The notes below the pieces were generated by a model. That model was not told the DNA's origin. It searched no databases and saw only the letters and a list, made by a program, of their open reading frames with translations. 43,872 nucleotides of DNA, taken from contig DAOUPT010000028.1 of the NCBI GenBank assembly GCA_030626025.1, positions 1 through 43,872 on the forward strand, given 5' to 3'. Shown here in pieces: positions 8,561 to 16,774 of the stretch (position 1 is the stretch's first letter; the number at the start of each line of letters is the position of its first letter). A program made the position numbers and the translations under genes. The stretch comes from Anderseniella sp. Lineage in GTDB: Bacteria; Pseudomonadota; Alphaproteobacteria; Rhizobiales; Aestuariivirgaceae.

Positions 8561-9571
8561 ATGAAACGATTCGGAAAACTCGACCGGCGGCACTTTGTGC
8601 AACTGGCAACCGTGGCTGCAGGTGCAGCAGTTTTACCGTCAGCGGCATTTGCCGGTAAGATTAAAGTTGCTGGTATTTACACCCAGCCAATCCAGCAAAA
8701 ATGGGATGCCCGTTTGCATTTGGCTTGTGATGCCGCCGCCAAAGCTGGCAAAATCGATTACAAATTTTCAGAAAAGGTCGCCAACACCGATTATGTTCGC
8801 GTGTTGCGTGAATATGCTGAATCAGGCGTGCAGTTGATTGTTGGCGAAGCTTTCGGCATCTCCAAAGAGGCCCGCAAAGTTGCTGATGATTATCCTAATG
8901 TGGCTTTCCTTATGGGTGACCCCTTCAAGCCCCATGGCAAAAACTTTGCCGTCTTTGACAACTACATTCACGAGCCCTGCTTTTTGATGGGCATGATTGC
9001 CGGGTCAATGACCAAGTCAAACAAAATTGGTATGGTTGGCGGTTATCCAATCGGTGAAGTGAACCGCCTGTTCCACGCCTTTATGAACGGCGCTCTGTCG
9101 GTCAATCCTAAAGTCCAGTTCAAAGTCAACTTCATCGGCTCATGGTATGATCCGCCCAAAGCCAAGGAAGCAGCCTTTGCCCAGGTCGAAACCGGTGTTG
9201 ATATCTTGTATGCCGAACGTGCCGGTGTGGTTGATGCGGCCCGTGAAAAAGGCATTTTGGCCTTTGGCAACGTTAATGACATGAACAAGGAAGAAAATGG
9301 CAAAGATGTCGTTGTCACCTCAGCCTTGTGGCACATGGAATCAGCCATCAACAACGCCATTGATGAAGTTGCAGCTGGAAAATTCAAGGCCGCCAACTAC
9401 AAGGAATGGACCATGATGGCCAAAGGCGGGGCAACACTTGCACCGTACTATGAGTTCGATGGCAAGATTTCCGCTGATATCAAAGCCAAAGTCGCAGCAC
9501 TACAGGCTGATATTATGGCTGGTAAACACACCGTCGAAATCAACGACAAACAGCCAAAGTCTACATTCTAG
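8561..9571 (+). CDS. BMP/PnrA-family substrate-binding protein of ABC transporter
   Basis: A 336-residue periplasmic binding protein. The N-terminus has a Tat-like signal (LDRRHFVQLA, then a hydrophobic stretch and a cleavage site near AFAGKIKV). The mature part starts IKVAGIYTQPIQQKWD and belongs to the basic-membrane-protein (PF02608) family, whose characterised members bind purine and pyrimidine nucleosides or bases. Start ATG 8561 has GGGAGG 9 nt upstream. It is the first gene of an operon with an ATPase, two permeases and a base deaminase, which points to a nucleobase (5-methylcytosine, cytosine) or nucleoside ligand. A stem-loop after the gene may raise its expression relative to the downstream genes. 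Confidence 0.88.
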   Translation: MKRFGKLDRRHFVQLATVAAGAAVLPSAAFAGKIKVAGIYTQPIQQKWDARLHLACDAAAKAGKIDYKFSEKVANTDYVRVLREYAESGVQLIVGEAFGISKEARKVADDYPNVAFLMGDPFKPHGKNFAVFDNYIHEPCFLMGMIAGSMTKSNKIGMVGGYPIGEVNRLFHAFMNGALSVNPKVQFKVNFIGSWYDPPKAKEAAFAQVETGVDILYAERAGVVDAAREKGILAFGNVNDMNKEENGKDVVVTSALWHMESAINNAIDEVAAGKFKAANYKEWTMMAKGGATLAPYYEFDGKISADIKAKVAALQADIMAGKHTVEINDKQPKSTF

Positions 9572-9585
9572 GCTAAATGTCTCAC

Positions 9586-9622
9586 TTCCCTTATCACAGG
9601 CCTTGTGCCGGTGATGAGGGAA
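9586..9622 (+). promoter_or_regulatory. Intercistronic stem-loop after the binding-protein gene
   Basis: TTCCCTTATCAC pairs with GTGATGAGGGAA (12-bp stem with one G-U pair, 13-nt loop) between the BMP and ATPase genes. There is no U-run, so it is more likely an mRNA-stabilising or partial attenuation structure than a full terminator. Confidence 0.55.
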
Positions 9623-9642
9623 TTTAGAGAATGTAAGACACG

Positions 9643-11160
9643 ATGGCAGACTTGCGCATAAATGGCGTTACCAAACGCTTTGGCACATTAACCGCCAACG
9701 ACAACGTTTCCCTAAGCGTTGCCGGGGGCGAAGTGGTGGCCTTGCTGGGTGAAAACGGTGCTGGCAAAACCACGCTGATGAATATCCTGTTCGGCCATTA
9801 CGTTGCCGATGAAGGCTCGGTCGAAATTGATGGCAAGACCTTACCGCCAGGCTCAACAGATGCGGCGATTAAAGCCGGTGTCGGCATGGTCCATCAACAT
9901 TTTACCCTGGCTGAAAACCTCAGTGTGCTCGATAACATCATGCTCGGCACCGAAAGCCTGTTTTCTCTGACCTCAAAAGTCGGTGCAGCGCGCAAAAAAC
10001 TTCAGCATTTGGCCAAGGAGTACAATCTTGAAGTGCACCCGGATGCGCTGGTCGGCTCGCTATCGGTCGGTGAACGCCAGCGGGTGGAGATCCTCAAGGT
10101 TCTCTATCGCGGCGCCAGAATTCTTATTCTCGATGAGCCGACAGCGGTGCTAACCCCGGCCGAAACAGAGCAGCTTTTTGTTAATCTGAAGAACATGGTT
10201 GCCTCAGGCATGTCCATTATTTTCATTTCCCATAAACTTCACGAAATTCTGGCCATCAGTGACCGGGTCACTGTTTTGCGTCACGGTGCTGTTGTCGGTG
10301 AAGTTGCCACCAAAGATGCCGACCGGGCTCTTCTGGCTGAAATGATGGTTGGCCGCAAAGTGTCACGACCAAAAGCTGAAATAATCAGCGCTGGTGAACC
10401 GATCGTCGAGTTGGAAAAAATCTCGATAAAGGGCGATAAGGGCATGCCGATGCTGCTCAATGAGGTCTCTCTGACCATTCGCCAAAACGAAATTGTTGCC
10501 ATAGCCGGTGTGGCAGGTAATGGCCAAAGAGAATTGGCCGCACTGTTAAGTGGTATGCAAAAACCTGACGGCGGCAGCTTGTTGGTTGAAGGCAAGCCGG
10601 TTACAAAAAATAATCCCAACCGGTTTTTGCAAATGGGTTTTGGCCGCATTCCCGAAGACCGCCATCACACCGGAACCGTCGGTGAAATGAACGTCTGGGA
10701 AAACCTGATTTCAGAAAAACTGCGCCAAAGCCCTTTGTGGCGCTATGGCCGTATCATCGATTTTGATGCCTGTCGGAAAAAAGCGGCTGAACTGATCGAG
10801 CAATTCGACATCCGTTGCAACGGTATGGAAACCGAAACCCGTTTGCTGTCAGGCGGCAACATGCAAAAACTCATTTTGGCCCGCACCCTGACTGCTGATC
10901 CCAAATTCATTCTCGCCAATCAACCGGTCCGCGGTCTCGATGAAGGGGCCATCGCCTTTGTCCATGAACAGCTTCTCAATGCTCGCGCCAGTGGTGTTGG
11001 TATCTTGTTGATATCAGAGGATCTTGATGAGATTTTCTCCATAGCCGATCAGGTCGCTGTGATCTATCACGGTCGTCTCAGCCCGTTGTTGAATGTTCGC
11101 GAAACCGACATCGGCACCATCGGTGCGATGATGGGTGGCCACATGAAAGAGGTGGCATAA
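9643..11160 (+). CDS. ABC transporter ATP-binding protein (two ATPase domains, nucleoside/base type)
   Basis: A 505-residue duplicated ATPase of the RbsA/NupO type. Domain 1 has Walker A GENGAGKT (36-43), signature LSVGERQ (140-146) and Walker B ILILDE (160-165). In domain 2 the Walker A is degenerate (GVAGNGQRE), while the signature LLSGGNMQK is kept, as usual in this class. It energises the two permeases encoded downstream. The stop codon is immediately followed by the ATG of the first permease, so translation is coupled. Confidence 0.93.
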   Translation: MADLRINGVTKRFGTLTANDNVSLSVAGGEVVALLGENGAGKTTLMNILFGHYVADEGSVEIDGKTLPPGSTDAAIKAGVGMVHQHFTLAENLSVLDNIMLGTESLFSLTSKVGAARKKLQHLAKEYNLEVHPDALVGSLSVGERQRVEILKVLYRGARILILDEPTAVLTPAETEQLFVNLKNMVASGMSIIFISHKLHEILAISDRVTVLRHGAVVGEVATKDADRALLAEMMVGRKVSRPKAEIISAGEPIVELEKISIKGDKGMPMLLNEVSLTIRQNEIVAIAGVAGNGQRELAALLSGMQKPDGGSLLVEGKPVTKNNPNRFLQMGFGRIPEDRHHTGTVGEMNVWENLISEKLRQSPLWRYGRIIDFDACRKKAAELIEQFDIRCNGMETETRLLSGGNMQKLILARTLTADPKFILANQPVRGLDEGAIAFVHEQLLNARASGVGILLISEDLDEIFSIADQVAVIYHGRLSPLLNVRETDIGTIGAMMGGHMKEVA

Positions 11161-12210
11161 ATGCAGCTGGAGCCAAGGGAAAATATATCCATATCCCGTG
11201 TCATTCTCGCACCTCTCACGGCCATTCTGGCGGCATTCGTCATTTGCTCCGCCTTGATTTTATGGACGGGTGAATCGGTTTTTGAAGCCTATGGTCATTT
11301 GTTCAAAGGCGCATTCGGCTCGCGTTTTGCCATCTCCGAAACCCTCAACCGTGCCACCCCGCTGATCTTTACCGGCCTTGCCGCAGCCGTAGCGTTCAGA
11401 GCTAAATTCTGGAATATCGGTGCGGAAGGTCAGCTCTATTTTGGCGCACTGGCCGCCACAGTTCTTGGCGCCGGGGTTATTACCATGCCATCGATTTTGA
11501 TGATACCGTTTCTGTTTCTCGCCGGAGCGATTGCCGGTGGTCTGGCCTTGCTTGGTCCGGTATTTTTGAAAACCACCCTGAAGGTTGATGAGGTGGTAAC
11601 AACCTTGCTCCTCAACTTCGTTATTCTGTTGTTTGTAAACTACCTGCTCGAAGGCCCGCTCAAAGACCCGATGTCGATGGGCTGGCCACAAGCTGCTGCG
11701 ATTATAGATGAAGGTGTTTTGCCAGCGCTTCTGCCGCGTACCCGTTTGCACATCGGTTTTGTCGTAGCCTTATCGGCGGCGGTGATGATCTGGGCTTTAA
11801 TGCGCTACACCATTTGGGGCTATGAAATCCGTGCCGTCGGTGCCAATGCCAACGCTGCCCGCTTTGCCGGTATCAGCATTAACAGGACCGTCATGTTGGT
11901 CGCTATGTTGTCAGGTGGTTTGGCCGGAATGGCCGGTATCACAGAGACCGCAGGCACCAAAGGCTACCTCACGCTCGACCTGTCGCCGGGTTTTGGTTAT
12001 TCAGGTATTGCCGTTGCCATGCTGGCCAATCTCCACCCGCTTGGCGTTATAGTTTCAGCTATATTTCTGGCCGGTATTTACGTCGGCTCTGACTCCATGA
12101 GCCGGGCGGTCAACATTCCCACCTACATCTCTGATGTGATGGTGGCGCTTTGTGTTCTCAGTGTTCTCGTATCGCTGCTGTTTGTTAAATATCGGGTGAG
12201 GTGGAAGTGA
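11161..12210 (+). CDS. ABC transporter permease (BPD_transp_2), first subunit
   Basis: A 349-residue membrane protein with about 8-10 hydrophobic segments. It has the family's characteristic AKFWNIGAEGQLYFGAL and GYEIRAVGANANAARFAGI segments, as in the NupP-type permease of nucleoside transporters. Its TGA overlaps the ATG of the next permease by one base (TGATG). The two permeases should form a heterodimeric channel in the inner membrane. Confidence 0.92.
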   Translation: MQLEPRENISISRVILAPLTAILAAFVICSALILWTGESVFEAYGHLFKGAFGSRFAISETLNRATPLIFTGLAAAVAFRAKFWNIGAEGQLYFGALAATVLGAGVITMPSILMIPFLFLAGAIAGGLALLGPVFLKTTLKVDEVVTTLLLNFVILLFVNYLLEGPLKDPMSMGWPQAAAIIDEGVLPALLPRTRLHIGFVVALSAAVMIWALMRYTIWGYEIRAVGANANAARFAGISINRTVMLVAMLSGGLAGMAGITETAGTKGYLTLDLSPGFGYSGIAVAMLANLHPLGVIVSAIFLAGIYVGSDSMSRAVNIPTYISDVMVALCVLSVLVSLLFVKYRVRWK

Positions 12211-13154
12211 TGGATTGGCTTGAACTCTTTATTTCCGCCGGTTTCTGGGCCGCCATGTTGCGCATCGCTGCGCCGCTGATTTTCGGCACCATCGGCGAAC
12301 TGGTTTGCGAGAGGGCAGGGGTCCTCAATCTGGGTATCGAAGGCATCATGACCATGGGTGCCATGACCGGCTGGATGTGGGTTTTTCAGGGTGGAAGCCT
12401 GTGGGGTGGCGTCATGTTCGCTGCCTTCGTTGGTGCGATGTTCGGCTTGCTGCATGCCATTTTTGTGGTCCATTTGGGCTTGTCCCAACACGTGTCAGGT
12501 ATCGGCATAACCCTTCTGGCATCGTCTTTGAGCTACTTTGTGTTCCGCATGATCCTGCCTGACAGCACCACGCCGCCAAAAATCACACCGTTCCAACCAA
12601 TCAATATTCCGGGGTTGTCGGATTTGCCGTTTTTTGGCGAAGCATTTTTTTCACACACACCACTGACCTACCTTGCTTTGGCGATAATTCCCGTCGCCAT
12701 CTATTGCATTTACCGCACCCCCGTTGGCCGTGCCGTGCGCATGGCTGGCGAAAACCCGGTGGCGCTGGAAGCTCAAGGCATTGATGTTCTGCATATCCGC
12801 ACTGGAGCTGTCATGGTCGGCAGCGCCCTGATGGCCATCGGTGGTGCCTATTTAACCATCTCGGCATTTGACGCTTTCTTCTTTGGCATGATCAACGGCC
12901 GTGGATGGATATGCATCGCTCTGGTGATTTTTGCCTCATGGAAACCGGGCAGAGCACTGTTTGGGGCGCTGTTGTTCGCCGGACTGGATGCCTTTCAGGT
13001 TCGGGCCCAGCAATTGGCCGGTGGCGCCATCCCCTACCAGTTCTTCCTGATGCTGCCTTATCTGCTTTCGATCGGCGCAATGATTGTCATTTCCAAGTCC
13101 ATGCGCTATCCAAAAGCACTACTGGTGCCATTCCGGCGCGGTGACAGGATTTAA
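12210..13154 (+). CDS. ABC transporter permease (BPD_transp_2), second subunit
   Basis: A 314-residue partner permease with the signature GELVCERAGVLNLGIEGIM and the RAVRMAGENPVALEAQGID loop, as in NupQ-type proteins. A GTG at 12201 is in frame, but the ATG at 12210 overlaps the previous stop and is preferred. The deaminase gene starts 2 bp after its stop. Confidence 0.92.
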   Translation: MDWLELFISAGFWAAMLRIAAPLIFGTIGELVCERAGVLNLGIEGIMTMGAMTGWMWVFQGGSLWGGVMFAAFVGAMFGLLHAIFVVHLGLSQHVSGIGITLLASSLSYFVFRMILPDSTTPPKITPFQPINIPGLSDLPFFGEAFFSHTPLTYLALAIIPVAIYCIYRTPVGRAVRMAGENPVALEAQGIDVLHIRTGAVMVGSALMAIGGAYLTISAFDAFFFGMINGRGWICIALVIFASWKPGRALFGALLFAGLDAFQVRAQQLAGGAIPYQFFLMLPYLLSIGAMIVISKSMRYPKALLVPFRRGDRI

Positions 13155-13156
13155 AA

Positions 13157-14437
13157 ATGTTTGATCTGCTGATTAAGAATGCCCGCCTTCAACAAGGCTT
13201 GATGGACATCGGCATCAAGGACGGCAAAATAAAAAGCCTCCGCCGTAATATAGATACCGAGGCAACGGTGGAAATTGATGCTGAGGGCAATTTTGTGATA
13301 CCGCCTTTTGTTGATCCTCATTTCCATCTCGATGCAACGCTGTCCTATGGCCAGCCGCGGGTCAATCAATCGGGCACCTTGCTGGAAGGTATCGAGATTT
13401 GGGGCGAATTAAAACCAACACAAACTATCGAGGATTTCCGCGACCGGGCGCTGGAGTTTTGCCGCTGGTCGGTGGCGCGCGGCACCCTTGGCCTGCGCAG
13501 CCATGTGGATATTACCGATGATCGCCTGCTGGCGGTTGAAGCCTTGCTCGATGTGCGCGAGACAATGAAACCCTATATGGATATCCAGCTTGTCGCCTTC
13601 CCACAAGATGGGTTTTTACGCTCGCCAAAGTCCAAAGAAAACCTACTGCGGGCGCTGGATATGGGCGTTGATGTGGTCGGTGGTATTCCTCACTTTGAGC
13701 GTACCATGGGTGAGGGTGGCAACTCGGTCCGGCAATTATGCGAAATCGCTGCTGATAAATGCCTGCTGGTTGACATGCATTGCGATGAAAGCGATGATCC
13801 GCTGTCTCGCCACATCGAAAGCCTCAGCGCCGAAACCATGCGGCTTGGCATGCAGGGCAGGGTGACCGGTTCGCATCTAACATCGATGCATTCCATGGAC
13901 AATTATTATGTCTCCAAACTGATGCCGCTGATGGTAGAAGCCCAAATGCATGTGGTCGCCAATCCGCTGATCAACATCACCTTGCAAGGTCGCCATGACA
14001 GCTATCCAAAACGCCGGGGCATGACTCGGGTGAAAGAGCTTTTCGAGGCGGGTATCAACGTTGCCTTTGGTCATGATTGCGTTATGGATCCTTGGTACAG
14101 CCTTGGCAGCCACGACATGCTTGAGGTGGCGGGCATGGGCCTGCATGTCGGCCAGATGACCGGCGTGGAGCAAATTCAGAGTTGCTTTGATGCGGTCACC
14201 AAAAACGGCGCAGAAATCATGAAGCTTGAAGGCTACGGCATAGAGCCGGGCAACGATGCCAATCTGGTTATCCTCGATTGCAAATCTGCCTTTGACGCCA
14301 TCCGGTTGCGCCCGGCTCGTTTAAAAGTTATTCGACGTGGTAAGGTGATTGCAGAAACACAAAAGTCTCATCCAACGGTGATTCTGAATGGTGAGACCCA
14401 TGAAGTCGATTTTGTTCCTGCTGGCATGAAAGTATAG
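13157..14437 (+). CDS. codA: CodA-like pyrimidine deaminase, predicted 5-methylcytosine/cytosine deaminase
   Basis: A 426-residue amidohydrolase aligned along its whole length with E. coli cytosine deaminase. Metal and catalytic residues are His55/His57 (DPHFHLD), His208 and Glu211 (HCDE), His240 (GSHLTSMHS) and Asp307 (GHDCVMDPWYSLG). The NQSGTLLEGIE, YPKRRGMTRVKE and GMGLHVGQMTG segments are also as in CodA. The residue after Asp307 is Cys308; E. coli CodA has Asp314 there, and loss of that Asp marks the characterised bacterial 5-methylcytosine deaminases (Raushel laboratory work). The product would be thymine, the PreTA substrate. Its position directly after the permeases and the shared RutR-type operator support this role. 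The preference for 5-methylcytosine over cytosine is inferred from one residue plus context. Confidence 0.88.
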   Translation: MFDLLIKNARLQQGLMDIGIKDGKIKSLRRNIDTEATVEIDAEGNFVIPPFVDPHFHLDATLSYGQPRVNQSGTLLEGIEIWGELKPTQTIEDFRDRALEFCRWSVARGTLGLRSHVDITDDRLLAVEALLDVRETMKPYMDIQLVAFPQDGFLRSPKSKENLLRALDMGVDVVGGIPHFERTMGEGGNSVRQLCEIAADKCLLVDMHCDESDDPLSRHIESLSAETMRLGMQGRVTGSHLTSMHSMDNYYVSKLMPLMVEAQMHVVANPLINITLQGRHDSYPKRRGMTRVKELFEAGINVAFGHDCVMDPWYSLGSHDMLEVAGMGLHVGQMTGVEQIQSCFDAVTKNGAEIMKLEGYGIEPGNDANLVILDCKSAFDAIRLRPARLKVIRRGKVIAETQKSHPTVILNGETHEVDFVPAGMKV

Positions 14438-14442
14438 AAATA

Positions 14443-15426
14443 ATGGTCAACCCTGTTTTAGTGGAGGTCATCCGCGGGCCTGTTGTTGAAAGTCGCCATC
14501 GCGGTGCTTATGCGGTAGTTGGTAAGGGCGGCGAGGTGATTGCATCGGCGGGAGATATTACCACGCCAATTTATCCACGTTCGGCTATGAAAGCTATACA
14601 AGCCCTGCCGCTGGTTGAATCAGGCGCCGTGGAACATTTCAAGCTTAGCGATGCGGAAATAGCGCTGGCCTGTTCATCCCATAACGGCGAGCAAGGCCAT
14701 GTTGATGGTGCCCGTTCGGTACTGGCAAAAGCAGGGGGCAGTGAAAGCGAACTGGCCTGCGGCAGTCAATGGCCACGAGATGACCATAAGCTTTTGTTGT
14801 CTGGTCAACAGCCGAGCGATATTCACAATAATTGCTCGGGCAAACACTCCGGCATGCTGGCCTTTGCCCACCATATGGGGTTTGATGTTGAGGGTTATTG
14901 GAAAATTGACCATCCAGTCCAAAAAACTGTTGCCAACACAATTTCAGAAGTTTGTGATTACGATTTGTCAAAAGCTGACTGGGCCCCTGATGGTTGCTCT
15001 CTGCCCAATTGGACCATTCCGCTGCAAAATCTCGCATTAGGGTTTTCCCGCTTGGCATCTGGCGACACTTTGACACCCGAACGTAAAGCTGCCGTTGATA
15101 AAATCATTGCCGCCGTTCGTGCCCACCCCTTTATGGTCGCCGGTTCAAACCGCTTCTGCACCCGCTTGATGCAAGCTGTCCCGCGTGCCTTCGTCAAAGT
15201 CGGGGCCGAAGGCGTATATTGTGCTTGCATCCCCCACGCCGGTATCGGCATCGCCCTGAAATGCGACGACGGCGAACGCCGCGCCTCAGAACCTGCAATG
15301 GCCGCTGTCCTGGCCAAGCTTGATGTCTGGAGCGATGAGGAACGAGAGAAGCTGACAGCTTTGTCTAGTGAAAAAATCACCAACCGACGCGGTATCGAAA
15401 CCGGTGAAATACGGGCGGCTTTTTAG
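14443..15426 (+). CDS. Asparaginase II family amidohydrolase (R. etli type, PF06089)
   Basis: A 327-residue protein of the serine-lysine type asparaginase family. It has YPRSAMK (Ser47, Lys50), SSHNGE (Ser78/79) and NNCSGKHSGM (Cys131, Lys134), the motifs that in R. etli ReAV form the nucleophile and zinc site. It normally hydrolyses L-asparagine to aspartate and ammonia. It begins 5 bp after the deaminase stop and appears to be the last gene of the pyrimidine operon, where an asparaginase has no obvious place; hydrolysis of another amide is possible. Its TAG overlaps the convergent stop of the beta-helix gene by 4 bp. Confidence 0.85.
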   Translation: MVNPVLVEVIRGPVVESRHRGAYAVVGKGGEVIASAGDITTPIYPRSAMKAIQALPLVESGAVEHFKLSDAEIALACSSHNGEQGHVDGARSVLAKAGGSESELACGSQWPRDDHKLLLSGQQPSDIHNNCSGKHSGMLAFAHHMGFDVEGYWKIDHPVQKTVANTISEVCDYDLSKADWAPDGCSLPNWTIPLQNLALGFSRLASGDTLTPERKAAVDKIIAAVRAHPFMVAGSNRFCTRLMQAVPRAFVKVGAEGVYCACIPHAGIGIALKCDDGERRASEPAMAAVLAKLDVWSDEEREKLTALSSEKITNRRGIETGEIRAAF

Positions 15427-16745
15427 GAGGCCATATTCCCGTTTATCAAAAATGTCTTTGGCGGTTTGTTGCGTGGATCGGATAGGTCTGCAGTAACGGT
15501 CTTGTCGTGATCCATGCCAGCGATCGACTGCACAGCACCAGACACCAGATTGTTGGCGATCAGGACGTTTTTTACGCCCTTGACCACGGAAACCGAAATG
15601 CCGATATCGCACTTACGCACGATGTTGCCATTGGCTGTAACATCACGCAAATATTTGCCCCATCCGAGCCAGATTCCGGCCCGCTTGGCATTCTCGACCA
15701 CATTGCCGCTAACCGCTGTATCGGCTTCAACTGCAATACCGATGGCCTGCGTATTGGGATTTGACCGGGCACCAAACATATCGCGCACGATATTGTTGGC
15801 ACAAACAGCCAATCGGCCACCGTCGTTGAAGTTGGTAATCGAAATTCCCATTCCGGCCTTTTCGATCATGTTACCTGAAACAACCGCACCCTGAAACGCA
15901 AACTCGACAAAAATCGCCACTTCATTTAACCGCGAACAATTGTTGTCGGTAATCTGAATGTTATCGCCGCCATTATTGCGTACCGCAGAGAATTCACAAT
16001 CTGTAATCTGGTTGCCGCTGACCACCACGTTGCCGGCTCGAAAGACCCCGACCCCGTTGCCGTACTGGCCATTGCCACCGCTCTTGCCATAGACTTTCTC
16101 AATGCGGTTATTGTGGACAAGGGTGCCATCTTCCCGTTTTTCCGACTGCCAGACCAGAATGCCATTGTCGCCAATTTCAGCAACATGATTGTGGCCGATT
16201 TCCAGGCCTTTAGCATTGAGACTGTAGATCCCGCCGGTGGCACATTTTCTAACAGTAGAATAAATGATCTTGCCCGAGCAGCCATTCAGCGAAATGCCGT
16301 TGGCACGACTATTTTTGATTTGGCAATGTTCAATCGTCAGCCCACTGGTTGCACCTGCCTTGACAACAGCAGCGTTTCCCTCTGATCCTAGTGGATGATT
16401 AGCTCCATCAAAAACAATACCACGCAAAGTGACTTGTTTTGCCCCGTCAATTCGTAGAAGATAGTTCGCTGGTCGACCAAGCACAATGTGGGTCAAACCC
16501 GGCACGCCACTGATCGTTATGCCAGCCTCAATTCTAAGTTTCCGCGCTATGTATATTCCACCGGGCAAATGCAACTCACCGCCCGATTTTATCGCCGCAT
16601 CAATTGCTTTCTGGAGCTTGCGCGACTGATCACGGGGCAGGTTTGGCTTAACCCCGAATTTGGTTGCTGAAATTGCTGCAACTGGTAACACCGCCAGTGA
16701 GGCAACACCAGCTCCAGCACCTAAAAGTGTTCTTCTGTTCATCAT
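15423..16745 (-). CDS. Tat-exported right-handed beta-helix repeat protein (TIGR03808-like)
   Basis: A 440-residue protein starting with a twin-arginine signal (MNRRTLLGAGAG plus a hydrophobic stretch ending near AISA). The rest is a parallel beta-helix: repeated N-G-I/N-x-I turns such as NGISLNG, NGILVWQ, AGIWLGWGK and IGISVSV spaced about 22-25 residues. It fits the Tat-signal repeat family described only by TIGR03808. It could be a periplasmic carbohydrate-acting or structural protein; no catalytic residues can be assigned. It lies 29 bp after the P450 gene and is probably the last gene of that operon. Confidence 0.8.
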   Translation of the reverse strand: MMNRRTLLGAGAGVASLAVLPVAAISATKFGVKPNLPRDQSRKLQKAIDAAIKSGGELHLPGGIYIARKLRIEAGITISGVPGLTHIVLGRPANYLLRIDGAKQVTLRGIVFDGANHPLGSEGNAAVVKAGATSGLTIEHCQIKNSRANGISLNGCSGKIIYSTVRKCATGGIYSLNAKGLEIGHNHVAEIGDNGILVWQSEKREDGTLVHNNRIEKVYGKSGGNGQYGNGVGVFRAGNVVVSGNQITDCEFSAVRNNGGDNIQITDNNCSRLNEVAIFVEFAFQGAVVSGNMIEKAGMGISITNFNDGGRLAVCANNIVRDMFGARSNPNTQAIGIAVEADTAVSGNVVENAKRAGIWLGWGKYLRDVTANGNIVRKCDIGISVSVVKGVKNVLIANNLVSGAVQSIAGMDHDKTVTADLSDPRNKPPKTFLINGNMAS

Positions 16746-16774
16746 GGAAAAGTCTATGCAATTCCTGTGCCGTT

